Source: Lactiplantibacillus daoliensis
GTDB taxonomy: Bacteria; Bacillota; Bacilli; Lactobacillales; Lactobacillaceae
Direction: 5' to 3'
Assembly (NCBI RefSeq): GCF_005405005.1
Contig: NZ_BJDH01000002.1
Span: 310,001 to 374,000 of the forward strand
Length of the DNA: 64,000 nt
Shown: positions 47,431-57,763 of the stretch, piece by piece
Numbering within the stretch: position 1 is the stretch's first letter
Layout of the letters: each line of letters begins with the position of its first letter
Made by a program: the position numbers and the translations under genes
Notes under the pieces: generated by a model
What the model was told of the DNA's origin: nothing
What the model saw: the letters and a program-made list of their open reading frames with translations, nothing else
Database searches by the model: none

Positions 47431-48448
47431 GGGACGCCTCCTGAAAAGTCACCGGCTCGCCATGATCCGTCACTTGACCAACTTGATAAAATACTTGCTG
47501 TTGTTGCGTCAAGCTAGCGGTCACAGTCGCCAATTGGTCGGGATGCACAATCAAAACCATCCCTAAACCTAAGTTAAAAGTCGATCTCAAATCGGTCGTT
47601 GATAAGTTTCCAAGTTCACCTAAGAGCGACATGATCGGCGGGATCGGCCAAGTACCGACCGTAAATTGTGCCGATAATCCAGTCGGCAAAGCTCGCGCCA
47701 CGTTCTCAATTAAACCGCCCCCCGTAATATGGGCAATACTAGCAACACACTTTTGTTGCAGTAACGGTAAGATTGCATCGACATAAATCTGAGTTGGCCG
47801 TAACAATTCTGTCTTCAAATCATGACCTAATTCTGGAAAAACATGGCTCAACTCAAACTGATGTTGCTTGAACAAAATATCTCGTACTAAACTAAAGCCA
47901 TTAGAATGCAGCCCATTCGATGGTAATCCGATCAGAATATCACCGGCTTGGACGTTCTCTGGACTGAGTAAGTCAGCCTTATTAGCGATACCAACTGCAA
48001 AACCGGCGAGATCATAATGGTCCTGACCATACATATCTGGCATCTCGGCCGTTTCACCACCAATTAAGGCAGTTCCGGCTTGCTGACAGCCAGCGACAAC
48101 GCCTTGCAAAATTGCCTTCACCCGGTCGGTATCGGTATGACCAAGCCCTAAATAATCCAAGAAGAATTGTGGCTTAGCACCCTGTGCCAAAATATCATTC
48201 ACACACATTGCCACTAGATCAATCCCAATTGTGGTGTGCTGATTGGCCGCAATCGCAACCAGTAACTTGGTACCGACCCCGTCCGTACCTGCCACTAAAA
48301 CTGGCTCGTTGCCAACTGCCTCGGCAGCTAACGGAAACAGGCCTCCGAAAGCACCTAGTTGGGCGTTACCACTCAGCTTCTTGACTTCTTTTAAGACTTC
48401 ATAACCGGCATTTAGGTCGACGCCGGCTTTTTTATATGCGTCGCTCAC
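47423..48448 (-). CDS. purM: Phosphoribosylformylglycinamidine cyclo-ligase
   Basis: A 341-residue AIR synthetase (step 5) of the PurM/PurL fold. GTDGVGTKL (about 54-62) and GGETAEMPDMY (about 135) are family motifs. The start is GTG and lies directly behind the purF stop codon. Confidence 0.96.
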   Translation of the reverse strand: MSDAYKKAGVDLNAGYEVLKEVKKLSGNAQLGAFGGLFPLAAEAVGNEPVLVAGTDGVGTKLLVAIAANQHTTIGIDLVAMCVNDILAQGAKPQFFLDYLGLGHTDTDRVKAILQGVVAGCQQAGTALIGGETAEMPDMYGQDHYDLAGFAVGIANKADLLSPENVQAGDILIGLPSNGLHSNGFSLVRDILFKQHQFELSHVFPELGHDLKTELLRPTQIYVDAILPLLQQKCVASIAHITGGGLIENVARALPTGLSAQFTVGTWPIPPIMSLLGELGNLSTTDLRSTFNLGLGMVLIVHPDQLATVTASLTQQQQVFYQVGQVTDHGEPVTFQEASHA

Positions 48449-49900
48449 CTAATCACCCCTCGACTGTTTGGCCTGTAACTGACGTTGTTCTTCATCATAT
48501 TCTGCTTGGTAATCATACAGTGGTGTTGGGTAATCACCGTTAAAGTAGGCCATACATAAGCCACCATACGGCGCATCAACTTTTAACCCAACCGCATCAA
48601 TGACGCCCTGTTCACTCAAAAATCCTAGGGAATCAGCCCCAAAGGTGTGACACATTTCAGGAATCGTCTGTTGCGCCGCAATCAACTCTTTGGTCGTTTG
48701 AATATCGATCCCATAAAAACATGGGAAACGTAATGGTGGCGATGCGATCCGTAAATGAACTTCTTTCGCACCGGCATCCTTAAGCAGCTTCACAATTCGG
48801 CGGCTAGTTGTACCCCGTACAATTGAATCATCAATTAAGACGACCCGTTTGCCAGCGACAACGCCCTTAACTGCCGACAACTTCATCCGCACACCTTGTT
48901 CACGCAATGCCTGGGTGGGTTGAATGAAGGTCCGTGACGAATATTGATTCTTAATCAGACCCATTTCATACGGTAAGCCACTGGCCTCCGCGTATCCAGT
49001 CGCCGCCGACAAGGATGAGTTTGGCACCCCAACCACAATATCAGCGTCAACCGGTTGTTCTTTTGCCAACGCAGCTCCCATTCGTTTACGAGCAGAATGC
49101 ACATTAACGCCATGAATATCGGAATCAGGGCGAGCAAAGTAAATATATTCCATTGAACAAATCGCTAACTGCGTATCCGTGGTGTAGTGGTCAATTTTCA
49201 AGCCTTGATCATCAATCGTCAGTAATTCACCAGGATGAACATCTTGAATGAAGGTTGCCCCAACCGTATCTAAGGCGCAAGTCTCGCTACAAACGACGTA
49301 CCCACCGGTGGGTAATTTACCCACTACCAATGGCCGAAAACCATTCGGGTCTAAAGCTGCGAACAGTCGATCATTGGTTAACAACAAGTAGGCGAAACCA
49401 CCATGTACTTGGCGCAATGCATCTTTCAACTGATCAGTTAAACTGCCAGCTGGACTGCGCCGAATCAAATGCATCAAAATTTCACTATCGGAACTCGCAT
49501 GGAAAATGGCGCCATTTTGTTCCAGATTCCGTCGCAATGAAACGGCGTTCGTTAAATTGCCGTTATGAGCCAAGGCAAACTGGGAATCACTGAAATTAAA
49601 TTCTAATGGTTGAATATTTTCAACCCCATGATTGCCAGCCGTTGCGTAACGGACATGACCCACAGCCGCTTCACCAGTTAGTCGAGCTAATCGGGCCGGG
49701 TCTCGGAACACATCCGCTAATAAACCCAAGCCGCGTTCCGATTGCAACTCACCATGATCATTAGCGGTAATACCGGCACCTTCTTGACCGCGATGTTGTA
49801 AAGCATGCAAGCCAAAGTAGGTCAGTTGGGCCGCATCCGGGTTCCCCCAAACACCAAAGAGCCCACACTCTTCATTTAACCCTTTTACTTCAGTAGGCAT
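48449..49900 (-). CDS. purF: Amidophosphoribosyltransferase
   Basis: A 483-residue enzyme for the first step, PRPP plus glutamine to phosphoribosylamine. A short propeptide ([11 protein letters not shown]) precedes the catalytic cysteine in CGLFGVWG, as in Bacillus-type PurF. The PRPP motif is [16 protein letters not shown] (about 350). Cysteines that could bind an iron-sulphur cluster are present in the C-terminal half (for example [13 protein letters not shown]). ATG 49900 follows AAGGAG by seven bases; the longer frame starts inside purL. Confidence 0.96.
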   Translation of the reverse strand: MPTEVKGLNEECGLFGVWGNPDAAQLTYFGLHALQHRGQEGAGITANDHGELQSERGLGLLADVFRDPARLARLTGEAAVGHVRYATAGNHGVENIQPLEFNFSDSQFALAHNGNLTNAVSLRRNLEQNGAIFHASSDSEILMHLIRRSPAGSLTDQLKDALRQVHGGFAYLLLTNDRLFAALDPNGFRPLVVGKLPTGGYVVCSETCALDTVGATFIQDVHPGELLTIDDQGLKIDHYTTDTQLAICSMEYIYFARPDSDIHGVNVHSARKRMGAALAKEQPVDADIVVGVPNSSLSAATGYAEASGLPYEMGLIKNQYSSRTFIQPTQALREQGVRMKLSAVKGVVAGKRVVLIDDSIVRGTTSRRIVKLLKDAGAKEVHLRIASPPLRFPCFYGIDIQTTKELIAAQQTIPEMCHTFGADSLGFLSEQGVIDAVGLKVDAPYGGLCMAYFNGDYPTPLYDYQAEYDEEQRQLQAKQSRGD

Positions 49901-52104
49901 GGTAAGGCTCCTTCCCATAACCGTTTTGCAAAATCGACCTTGATATCAAAATTTTGATCAGCGGTTTCAATAAATAATCGATTATCTGCGGTCGTAGTTC
50001 CGAGATAGGTCGCATAGGGTTCCATCAAGTTTTCAAAGGCTGCACGCTTGGCGGCTGTCACGGAAATCACGAATCGTGATTGTGTTTCTGAGAAGAAATT
50101 GGCGGCTGGCAAGTCACTCTTCAGGTTAACGCCAAAACCATTGCCAAAACAGGATTCTGCGATGGTCGTAATCAGCCCACCTTCTGAAACGTCATGGGCA
50201 CTGGCAACGAGTCCTTTTTGAATCGCTCGTAATAATAAACGTTGGTTTTGATTTTCAGTAACGAGGTCAAACTCAAAGAGTTCTCCTGAAATCGTCCCCG
50301 TTAACATTTTTTGTAATTCGCTGCCGTTAAAGTCCGCGCCAGTTTCACCCAGCACATAAACCGCGTCGCCAGCTTGTTTGAAGTCTTGGGTCGTAATGTC
50401 TCGTTGATGTTTGATCAACCCAACCATCCCGATCATTGGCGTTGGATAAATTGGATCGCCATTTGATTCGTTGTTTAACGAGACGTTGCCAGAAATTACC
50501 GGCGTATTGAACAGTTGGCAAGCCCGTGCAATTCCCATTGCGGACTCATCTAAATCATAAAATTGATCAGGTTTTTCCGGATTACCATAGTTTAAGCAAT
50601 CCGTAATACCAAGTGGTTGTCCACCAGATGCCACAATATTTCGGGCGGCTTCGGCAACGGCAATTTCACCACCGACACGTGGGTTCAAATACAGATAACG
50701 ACCATTAACGTCTGTCGTCATCGCTAAAGCTTTATCTGTGTAACGAATCCGAATGACCCCAGCATCAGAACCAGGCTTAACCACAGTGTTAGTTTGAACC
50801 TGCGAATCATACGTGTCATAGAGACACTTTTTCGAGGCAATCGTCGGTTGTTGCAATAATTTTTTCAACGCACCGGTCGCATCCACAATTCGTGGCATAA
50901 ATTGATGATGACTTTGCTTGTTCAAACGACTCGGCCGTTTCTTTTCCCGTTGGTAAACCGGTGCTTTCGTCGCTAACGCATCGACTGGAACATCTGCAAC
51001 CAAATTGCCATGATGGAATAACTGATATTGATGTCCATCCGTGACTTTCCCGATGGTAACCGCGTCAAGACCATACTTGTCGAAAACTTTAGTAATTTCG
51101 TCCTCTGACCCAGCTTTGACACAAAGCAGCATCCGTTCTTGTGATTCTGACAACATTAATTCAAAGGCCGTCATATCACTTTCACGTTGGGGCACTAAGT
51201 CCAGGTTTAATTCCAGGCCACTTCCGGCCTTGGAGGCCATTTCAGCGGACGATGAAACTAACCCAGCCGCACCCATATCTTGAATGCCAATCAAGACATC
51301 GCGATGCTCATGAATTACTTCCAGGCAGGCTTCCATCAATAATTTTTCCATAAATGGATCACCAACCTGAACTGCGGAACGTTGTGAGGCTTTCGCATCG
51401 TTGAATTCGGCTGAGGCGAAGGAAGCCCCATTAATTCCGTCACGACCAGTTTTGGCCCCAACATAAATAACGGCGTTACCGATCCCCGTTGCCTGCCCTT
51501 TTTGAATATCCGCTTGATTCAAAATACCGACACACATTGCGTTCACAAGCGGATTTTTTTGGTAACTTTCATCAAAAACAGTATCGCCACCAACGGTTGG
51601 AATCCCAATACAGTTCCCATAGCCACCGATTCCAGCGACAACCTGTTCAATTAAGTATTTGGTATGAGCGTCATTCGGTTCACCAAACCGCAAACTGTCC
51701 AATAAGGCGATTGGCCGGGCACCCATTGAAAAGATGTCTCGAATAATTCCCCCAACACCTGTCGCCGCGCCTTCATAAGGTTCAACGGCTGATGGGTGAT
51801 TATGACTCTCGGCCTTAAAGACCACGGCTTGACCGTCGCCAATATCAATAATCCCGGCACCTTCACCAGGACCTTCCAGGACTTGCTCACCTTGCGTCCA
51901 GAACTTTTTCAGCACTGGTTTGGAATTCTTATAAGAACAATGTTCGCTCCACATCCCAGAAAATAGCCCAGTTTCCGTATAATTTGGCAACCGACCTAGG
52001 ACTTTTTCAGCAATCAGCTGATACTCCGCATCTGTCAGCCCCCATTCTCGATAAGCTTGACTGTCGCGCAACGCTTCTGGTGTTAACTCATTATTTTTAA
52101 GCAT
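49885..52104 (-). CDS. purL: Formylglycinamidine ribonucleotide synthetase, large subunit
   Basis: A 739-residue small-type PurL, acting with PurS and PurQ (step 4). The ATP-binding [15 protein letters not shown] (about 93-107) and duplicated PurM-like folds are seen. Its length matches the form that needs separate PurQ and PurS. It overlaps both purQ (8 bases) and purF (16 bases). Confidence 0.97.
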   Translation of the reverse strand: MLKNNELTPEALRDSQAYREWGLTDAEYQLIAEKVLGRLPNYTETGLFSGMWSEHCSYKNSKPVLKKFWTQGEQVLEGPGEGAGIIDIGDGQAVVFKAESHNHPSAVEPYEGAATGVGGIIRDIFSMGARPIALLDSLRFGEPNDAHTKYLIEQVVAGIGGYGNCIGIPTVGGDTVFDESYQKNPLVNAMCVGILNQADIQKGQATGIGNAVIYVGAKTGRDGINGASFASAEFNDAKASQRSAVQVGDPFMEKLLMEACLEVIHEHRDVLIGIQDMGAAGLVSSSAEMASKAGSGLELNLDLVPQRESDMTAFELMLSESQERMLLCVKAGSEDEITKVFDKYGLDAVTIGKVTDGHQYQLFHHGNLVADVPVDALATKAPVYQREKKRPSRLNKQSHHQFMPRIVDATGALKKLLQQPTIASKKCLYDTYDSQVQTNTVVKPGSDAGVIRIRYTDKALAMTTDVNGRYLYLNPRVGGEIAVAEAARNIVASGGQPLGITDCLNYGNPEKPDQFYDLDESAMGIARACQLFNTPVISGNVSLNNESNGDPIYPTPMIGMVGLIKHQRDITTQDFKQAGDAVYVLGETGADFNGSELQKMLTGTISGELFEFDLVTENQNQRLLLRAIQKGLVASAHDVSEGGLITTIAESCFGNGFGVNLKSDLPAANFFSETQSRFVISVTAAKRAAFENLMEPYATYLGTTTADNRLFIETADQNFDIKVDFAKRLWEGALPCLLK

Positions 52105-52774
52105 GGGTAACCTCCTCGCGATGCGCTAACAGTGACTTAAAGATGCCAAGACCATCCGTTGATCCCAGAATGGCTTCCACAGCACGTTCTGGATGGGGCA
52201 TCATACCCAAGACATTTCCTTGGCGATTGATGATCCCAGCAATATTAGCGACACTCCCATTCGGATTCGTCACGTATTCAAAGACGATCTGATTGTTGGC
52301 TTGCAATTCCGCTAAAGTCGCTTCATCACAATAGTAATTGCCTTCGCCATGCGCAATTGGTAACTGCAAATGTGCTTCAGTGGCGTAGTCACTCGTGAAT
52401 TGCGTCTCAACATTGCGAACAATTAACTCACTCGTCTCACAAATAAATTGTGCTGAACGATTGGCTTGTAAAGCCCCAGGTAACAGGCCAGCTTCGGTTA
52501 AAATTTGGAAACCATTACAGATTCCCATAACTGGTTTACCACTGGCAGCAAAAGCTTTTACCGCCGTCATAACTGGTGCAAAGCGCGCAATCGCACCACT
52601 ACGTAAATAATCACCGTACGAAAACCCACCCGGCAAGATCACGGCATCATAAGACGTTAAGTCCGTCGTGGTTGCGGGCACTAAATCTGCGTCAGCCTGC
52701 AAAATATCGCGTAACGCATTGACCATATCGTGGTCACAATTGGACCCTGGAAAAACAGGTACGGCAAATTTCAT
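52097..52774 (-). CDS. purQ: Formylglycinamidine ribonucleotide synthetase, glutaminase subunit
   Basis: A 225-residue class I glutaminase. [11 protein letters not shown] (about 85) has the nucleophilic cysteine and [10 protein letters not shown] the His/Glu pair. It supplies ammonia to PurL. Confidence 0.97.
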   Translation of the reverse strand: MKFAVPVFPGSNCDHDMVNALRDILQADADLVPATTTDLTSYDAVILPGGFSYGDYLRSGAIARFAPVMTAVKAFAASGKPVMGICNGFQILTEAGLLPGALQANRSAQFICETSELIVRNVETQFTSDYATEAHLQLPIAHGEGNYYCDEATLAELQANNQIVFEYVTNPNGSVANIAGIINRQGNVLGMMPHPERAVEAILGSTDGLGIFKSLLAHREEVTHA

Positions 52775-52780
52775 GGTCGC

Positions 52781-53032
52781 TTACGCCTCCATCTCAGTAA
52801 TTTCGTAACGATAACTTTCCATATTCACATTGGCTAACAAACGATCACACATTTCATCGACTTCTGCCTCAACCGTCTTTTTACCGGCGGTCAGTTTGAT
52901 TTCAAAATATTTACCTAATTCAACGGAATCGACATTAGTGTAGCCGAGACGATGTAGCGCATCATGCACCGCTTCACCCTTTGGATCTAAAATTGATTCT
53001 TTATAGGTCACATAGACTTTTGCCAAATACAT
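52781..53032 (-). CDS. purS: Formylglycinamidine ribonucleotide synthetase, PurS subunit
   Basis: An 83-residue dimeric bridging subunit that joins PurL and PurQ. The DPKGEAVHDALHRLGYTNVDSVELGKYFE segment (residues 16-44) is diagnostic for PurS. Its start shares a base with the purC stop codon. Confidence 0.95.
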   Translation of the reverse strand: MYLAKVYVTYKESILDPKGEAVHDALHRLGYTNVDSVELGKYFEIKLTAGKKTVEAEVDEMCDRLLANVNMESYRYEITEMEA

Positions 53033-53766
53033 TATTGTTGGCTCCCTTCGACAGTGGCTAAACGTGCCAGCACTTCTTGATAAACCGTTGTTAAATCGCC
53101 AAGATTTTTCCGGAAAACATCTTTATCAAGAGACTTTTGCGTTTTTTCATCGACTAAACGACAGCTATCGGGTGAAATTTCATCGGCAAGTAAGACTTGA
53201 CCGGTAGTCGTCAGCCCAAACTCAATCTTAAAGTCGACGAGTTGCACACCCATTTCGGCAAAAATGGCTTGTAATCGTGTATTAACGAGTAATGCTTGAC
53301 GCTTCATCTCCGCCACCACTTCGTCGCTAGCAACTTTGAGAGCTGCGACCTGCGAGTCATTGATAAAGGGATCATCAAGCGCATCACTTTTATAGAAGAA
53401 TTCCAAAACAGGTGTTTCAAATTTAGTCAAATGAGCGACGGCAAATTTTCGTTCAAAGCTGCCGGAAGCGGCATTGCGCACGACCGTTTCCAACGGAATC
53501 ATCTTGACGCGCCGGACTAATTGGACATACGCAGAGGGTTGATCAATAAAATGGTTGGGAATGCCGTGTTGGGCGAGATCTTTAAAAATCAAGCTAGAAA
53601 TTCGATTATTCAGTAAACCTTTTTGATCAATAGCGACTTTTCGTTTGCCATTCAATGCCGTTGCTTGATCCAAATACTGAACCCATAAGACCTCAGGATC
53701 GTTGGTCGCATACATTTCTTTTGCTTTACCGGTATAAAGTAACTCGCCTTTTTCAACTGCCGTCAT
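53032..53766 (-). CDS. purC: SAICAR synthetase
   Basis: A 244-residue enzyme adding aspartate to CAIR. LLYTGKAKEMYAT (about 9-21), VRNAASGSFE and LADEISPDSCRL are family motifs. It is placed between purK and purS, with two bases between it and purK. Confidence 0.97.
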   Translation of the reverse strand: MTAVEKGELLYTGKAKEMYATNDPEVLWVQYLDQATALNGKRKVAIDQKGLLNNRISSLIFKDLAQHGIPNHFIDQPSAYVQLVRRVKMIPLETVVRNAASGSFERKFAVAHLTKFETPVLEFFYKSDALDDPFINDSQVAALKVASDEVVAEMKRQALLVNTRLQAIFAEMGVQLVDFKIEFGLTTTGQVLLADEISPDSCRLVDEKTQKSLDKDVFRKNLGDLTTVYQEVLARLATVEGSQQ

Positions 53767-53768
53767 AA

Positions 53769-54899
53769 TTATTGTTCTCCCTTCAACTGTTGTAATGCCT
53801 GTAATGCTTGGTCAACGTTCGGATCTAAGACCGTAACGTGGCCCATTTTCCGTTGTGGTTTAATCTCAGCCTTACCATAATCATGAAAATGCCATTCCGG
53901 ATGATTAATTAAGTTTTCCCGAGCAACAGTTAAATCTGCCCCCAATAAATTGCGCATGACTGCTGGTTCAAACTGTGTCACTGCTGGGATCGGTAAACCG
54001 CAAATACTACGAATATGTGCTTCAAATTGAGAAATATTGCAAGCTTCAATGGTGTAATGACCAGAATTATGTGGCCGAGGTGCTAGTTCATTCACTAGCA
54101 AAGTGTCATCTGGTAAAACGAAGAATTCAATTCCCAAAACACCGCGCAAGTTCAAGGCTTCTGCAACGGAAACGGCAATTTTTCGAGCGGCCGCATGAAC
54201 AACTGGCCGCACATTTGCTGGTGCAATGGTCGTGTGTAAAATGTGATGTTGATGTCGATTCTCGACAAGTGGAAAGGTGGTCACCACCCCAGCCGCACTT
54301 CGTGTAACCATGATTGAAACTTCAACCCGAAACTCTTGGCGCGCTTCTAAAATACAAGGGGTTTCAATCAATTTGAGTGCCGCTAGTGTAACTTTTGATT
54401 CGGATAAGTCGGTTTGACCATGGCCGTCGTAGCCACCCGCAATCGTTTTTAAGATGGCCGGCGTGCCGACACGCTTCAAAGCATAATTAAGACTCTGCTC
54501 ATCGTTCACTGGCGCAAACGGCGTGACCGGAATACCATGATCGTGTAAAAATTGTTTTTCATTGAGGCGATTGCCGGTGATGTGTAAAAGCTCGGTGCCC
54601 TGTGGTAACTGTGCATACTTTTGCGCTGCAATTAAAGCCGCTTCATCCACATTTTCAAATTCATACGTTAACACGTCGCTTTGTTGGGCTAACATAATCA
54701 GGGCTGATTTATCTTGGTAATCTGCCGTAATTTGAAAATCTGCGACCTGGGCCGCTGGCGCGTGGGGTGTGGGATCAAGCACCCCAACATGATAGCCCAT
54801 TGCCTTAGCACTGAGCGCCATCATTTGCCCTAACTGCCCCCCACCGACAATTCCGATGGTTGCTGGCGGTAAAATTGGCTGATTAGAATTGCTGTTCAC
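53769..54899 (-). CDS. purK: N5-carboxyaminoimidazole ribonucleotide synthase
   Basis: A 376-residue ATP-grasp enzyme making N5-CAIR from AIR and bicarbonate. [18 protein letters not shown] (about 15) starts the fold; [17 protein letters not shown] is a family motif. The start is GTG 54899 with AGGAGG nine bases upstream, giving a 17-base overlap with purE; the open frame reaches 54962 but without support. Confidence 0.95.
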   Translation of the reverse strand: MNSNSNQPILPPATIGIVGGGQLGQMMALSAKAMGYHVGVLDPTPHAPAAQVADFQITADYQDKSALIMLAQQSDVLTYEFENVDEAALIAAQKYAQLPQGTELLHITGNRLNEKQFLHDHGIPVTPFAPVNDEQSLNYALKRVGTPAILKTIAGGYDGHGQTDLSESKVTLAALKLIETPCILEARQEFRVEVSIMVTRSAAGVVTTFPLVENRHQHHILHTTIAPANVRPVVHAAARKIAVSVAEALNLRGVLGIEFFVLPDDTLLVNELAPRPHNSGHYTIEACNISQFEAHIRSICGLPIPAVTQFEPAVMRNLLGADLTVARENLINHPEWHFHDYGKAEIKPQRKMGHVTVLDPNVDQALQALQQLKGEQ

Positions 54900-55365
54900 T
54901 TTGTTCAGCCTCCTGCCGTTGTTGTTGCCGAAAGTTAAGTACCGCGTGCTGAATTTTCTCATCTTGTAGTCCTAATATTTGTGCAGCCATTAAGGCGGCA
55001 TTTTTCGCACCAGCTTCACCAATCGCCATCGTTGCGACTGGCACACCGGCAGGCATCTGAACAATCGATAGTAAGGAATCAACGCCGTTAAGTACGCGCG
55101 TTTTAATTGGCACACCAATGACTGGTAACAACGTATTGGCAGCTAACATGCCTGGCAAGTGGGCAGCACCACCCGCGCCTGCAATAATTAATTGCAACCC
55201 GCGTTGGGCAGCTTCTTCACCGTATATTTGTAAGGTTGCCGGCATTCGATGTGCTGAAATCACTCGGCGCTCATAATCAATGCCAAGCATTGTGAGTTGC
55301 TGAGCAGCTAATTGCATCGTCGGCCAATCTGAAATTGACCCCATCACTAAACCAACTTTCGCCAT
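54883..55365 (-). CDS. purE: N5-carboxyaminoimidazole ribonucleotide mutase
   Basis: A 160-residue class I PurE, converting N5-CAIR to [14 protein letters not shown] (8-17) and [12 protein letters not shown] (about 68-79) are the substrate-binding motifs. It is the first gene of the eleven-gene purine operon. PurB, PurA and GuaAB are not in the window. Confidence 0.97.
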   Translation of the reverse strand: MAKVGLVMGSISDWPTMQLAAQQLTMLGIDYERRVISAHRMPATLQIYGEEAAQRGLQLIIAGAGGAAHLPGMLAANTLLPVIGVPIKTRVLNGVDSLLSIVQMPAGVPVATMAIGEAGAKNAALMAAQILGLQDEKIQHAVLNFRQQQRQEAEQSEQQF

Positions 55366-55395
55366 CTCAATCCTTCTTTCTTTGTTTTCATCATA

Positions 55396-55424
55396 AGTTT
55401 AACAACCTCGTTAGTTACTGTCAA
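55396..55424 (-). promoter_or_regulatory. Promoter of the pur operon
   Basis: A perfect TTGACA and TAAACT with a 17-base spacer on the minus strand, about 30 bp upstream of the purE start. A PurBox-like site lies 36 bp farther upstream. Confidence 0.8.
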
Positions 55425-55459
55425 CGAATTTCTTAACTTTATCTATTAATTAACGTTTT

Positions 55460-55472
55460 AATGTTCGTGTTA
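55460..55472 (-). promoter_or_regulatory. PurBox-like site upstream of the pur promoter
   Basis: AATGTTCGTGTTA on the plus strand; its complement has the CGAACATT core of the PurR box and matches about 10 of 13 consensus positions. Confidence 0.5.
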
Positions 55473-55536
55473 TTTAAAAACAGTCTTAATCATCTCTAGC
55501 TTAACATTATTAAATTAATATCTGTTTTGTCAGCAT

Positions 55537-55549
55537 TTTGTTCGGTTAC
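55537..55549 (-). promoter_or_regulatory. PurBox-like site
   Basis: TTTGTTCGGTTAC; the complement GTAACCGAACAAA matches about 11 of 13 positions of AWWWCCGAACWWT. Confidence 0.5.
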
Positions 55550-55603
55550 CGGCCAAATGAACAGTTAGAGAACGTTTATCGGGTATAAATAGATTTATCA
55601 TTA

Positions 55604-55616
55604 AATTCCGAACTTT
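55604..55616 (+). promoter_or_regulatory. PurBox, full consensus match
   Basis: AATTCCGAACTTT fits every position of the PurR box consensus AWWWCCGAACWWT. It lies roughly midway between purE and the small divergent membrane protein gene. Confidence 0.6.
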
Positions 55617-55748
55617 GTAAATTTCAGCACCAATTGGTATTTTTAATACTGAATTCGCCAACCACTGAGTTTAAGTTAACTAACATCATTTGAACGGAAA
55701 GCCCACACAAATCAGCCAAAAACCGATATTTTCGATTTACAGCGGCTT

Positions 55749-55761
55749 AAAACCGAACTAA
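55749..55761 (+). promoter_or_regulatory. PurBox-like site before the small membrane protein gene
   Basis: AAAACCGAACTAA matches 12 of 13 PurR box positions, 58 bp upstream of the small gene's start codon. Confidence 0.5.
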
Positions 55762-55818
55762 ACTGCGGATGTTTCATTAAATCATACACACCAGCCTTAC
55801 GCTAAAGGGGGCACAATC

Positions 55819-56013
55819 ATGCAATTTAAGCATCCAGTAACCTTTTATCGCTCCATCGCCTTTTGGTTCGGTCTCATTTTTGTTTGGGTCGCCATCTTCG
55901 GTTTTCCAAAAACAATGGTAACCGTTGGGGATATCTTCACGTATCCAATTATTTTCATCATTGCTATCGCTAGCATTCTCTCCGCCATCTTCCAAAAGAA
56001 AAAGAAGTATTAA
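55819..56013 (+). CDS. Small two-helix membrane protein of unknown function
   Basis: A 64-residue protein with two hydrophobic segments (about residues 10-28 and 36-55) and a basic end (QKKKKY). I do not recognise it. AAGGGGG seven bases before the ATG and a hairpin after the stop support real expression. It is divergent from the purine operon, and three PurBox-like sites lie in the shared upstream region, so it may be purine-controlled. It is too short for a transporter by itself; a regulator of a membrane complex is possible but is only a guess. Confidence 0.65.
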   Translation: MQFKHPVTFYRSIAFWFGLIFVWVAIFGFPKTMVTVGDIFTYPIIFIIAIASILSAIFQKKKKY

Positions 56014-56027
56014 CCGATTAGACACCA

Positions 56028-56066
56028 AAACAGGCAGGCAACCCTCATCGGTTACCTGCCTGCTTT
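56028..56066 (+). terminator. Terminator-like hairpin after the small membrane protein gene
   Basis: Stem of AGGCAGG-ACC with GGT-CCTGCCT, with a weak T tract. Confidence 0.6.
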
Positions 56067-56092
56067 ATAAACATAATTCTTACTCATCAATG

Positions 56093-56421
56093 CCGCCTAC
56101 CGGTTGGCCTGAAATCGGCTGGAACGTGATGGCCACATTTGGAAGCCAAGGTACGGTCTTCCAAGCCGGGCTTTATCTAAGACGGAAAATCACCGTCCAA
56201 GATAAACAACACCACTGAGCCAATTTCAGACCGCCCGACGCTAAACTTGCCTTCTAATCTGTGTTTAGCCGAGAGGTTGGAAACTAAAATGCTCAGCCAT
56301 GAAATTGGTCTTAGCGCGGGTGCTTTTCCCGCACTTAGACCAAGGTCGGCTTTGGAGACCGCCCTTTGGCTCCAAAACGGCCCATGGCGTTCCAGTATTT
56401 TAGTTTTCAACCGGTAGGCGG
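56093..56421. repeat. Structured intergenic repeat, family 2 (~329 bp)
   Basis: The ends are a perfect 14-bp inverted repeat, CCGCCTACCGGTTG and CAACCGGTAGGCGG. Inside are several strong hairpins, including TTATCT-GACGG/CCGTC-AGATAA (near 56170-56205) and TGGTCTTAG-CGGG/CCCG-CTTAGACCA (near 56305-56345), and an inner inverted pair GGTTGGAAACTAAAAT/ATTTTAGTTTTCAACC. No open frame is credible. It lies between convergent genes. The same terminal sequence is at 8878. It is MITE-like in build. Confidence 0.75.
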
Positions 56422-56440
56422 AAAATTAAACAAGTTCAAC

Positions 56441-57748
56441 TCAGTTATCGTTGCCAGAAGCACCTGAAATACTGTCTACTTCCGGTTCGACTGGTTCGGG
56501 ATCCGCTGACGCACCGGATACTTCATCCGGTTGTTCAGGCACAGCATCTGCCGAGGCACCCGACACACTGTCTGGCTTGGTATCAGCACTTTTAGCAGAC
56601 GCACCTGAAATGGCATCCGCTTTCGCATTCGGATCTTTGGCCAACACTTGACCGGTATGTGCTAAATAGTATTTAACGATTGGCAAAATATCGAGGACAA
56701 ATTCATTAATCCCTTTATAATCCCCTTTGGCATCATGCATGGCTTGATAATAATGCATAATGTACTTTTCGGGTCCATTTCCTGGTACAGGTAACTTGAA
56801 CAAATCCGTCTTACCCGTGCGCAACATATGAATCACTTGTTGTACATGTGGAATAGCCCGCTTTGGATGACAATCAGCCATTGGATTGCCAGCTTGAGCT
56901 GGGGTCCGAGCAGCCATCATATCTTTAGCTTCCGCATTGTGATTATAGTAAATAAATTGATTATTCGCATCGGCATACGTTAATTCCATCGGCATCGAAT
57001 TCAAGAAATAATTCAATTGATTAACGGTCAAAACACCCCGATCCAGCTTGACGTAGTCGTCACCGGTCGCTGCATTCGTTTTAGCCGCAGCTTGTTCGAC
57101 CCAATCAGCCGCGTGCATATTCACGCCTTCAATCGTCGTTTCAACTTTGCCATGTGCTTCCAAATCTTCTGACTTCCAGCTATCGTCTTCGGCTGGGCCA
57201 TTCATCGTATTGATCACTTTGACAAATTTAACGAACTTTTCAAGCGTTTCCTTTAAAAAGCTAACTGTACGTGCATCTTTTAAATTATGCTGATCATCAA
57301 ACGCCTCTTTAACTTCACCTAATAAGAATTCGTTTCCCGGCATGACAATCGCATCGACACCTGGTGATTCCAAAATCTGGCGTAAGTTCAACTGTGCACG
57401 TGAAGAGCCTTGGTCGTAGTATGAAGCACCAACAATCATCACTGGCTTGCCAGACAGTGGATGAATCTTAAAAGATAGCCATTCAATGACACTCTTTAAC
57501 GCTGCGGTAATCGTATGATTGTGCTCTGGTGTGGCAATGATCACACCGTCTGCTTGTTTGATTTTATGACTGAGATACTGGACCGCGTCACTATCCGTCT
57601 GGTCATCACTTTGATTAAACATCGGCACATCTTGAATATCCAAAATTTCAACATCCACCGTGTCACTAAAATGTGTCGCAATGAATTTTAATAACAGCCG
57701 GTTGTATGATTTATCAGCAACAGAACCGGCAATTCCAACTAATTTCAT
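56441..57748 (-). CDS. NAD(P)H-dependent FMN reductase-PAS fusion with four flavinylation motifs
   Basis: A 435-residue cytosolic protein with three parts. Residues 1-180 are an NADPH-dependent FMN reductase domain ([34 protein letters not shown] and [13 protein letters not shown] are the flavin-binding motifs). Residues ~235-365 look like the PAS-type domain of DUF438 proteins ([18 protein letters not shown], ..[15 protein letters not shown]..). The acidic, Pro/Ala-rich tail carries DAISGAS, DSVSGAS, DEVSGAS and DSISGAS at residues 378, 393, 408 and 425. D-x-x-S/T-G-A-S/T is the site where ApbE attaches FMN to the last Ser/Thr. No signal peptide is present. It follows the shorter paralogue by 15 bp. 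No apbE is in the window. Confidence 0.88.
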   Translation of the reverse strand: MKLVGIAGSVADKSYNRLLLKFIATHFSDTVDVEILDIQDVPMFNQSDDQTDSDAVQYLSHKIKQADGVIIATPEHNHTITAALKSVIEWLSFKIHPLSGKPVMIVGASYYDQGSSRAQLNLRQILESPGVDAIVMPGNEFLLGEVKEAFDDQHNLKDARTVSFLKETLEKFVKFVKVINTMNGPAEDDSWKSEDLEAHGKVETTIEGVNMHAADWVEQAAAKTNAATGDDYVKLDRGVLTVNQLNYFLNSMPMELTYADANNQFIYYNHNAEAKDMMAARTPAQAGNPMADCHPKRAIPHVQQVIHMLRTGKTDLFKLPVPGNGPEKYIMHYYQAMHDAKGDYKGINEFVLDILPIVKYYLAHTGQVLAKDPNAKADAISGASAKSADTKPDSVSGASADAVPEQPDEVSGASADPEPVEPEVDSISGASGNDN

Positions 57749-57763
57749 GTCAAAAACTCCTCT

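Noticed and set aside
55366-55818. Purine riboswitch in front of purE
   Set aside because: The conserved TATAAT..TTTCTACC..CCGTAAA core is absent; only PurBox-like sites and a promoter are present.
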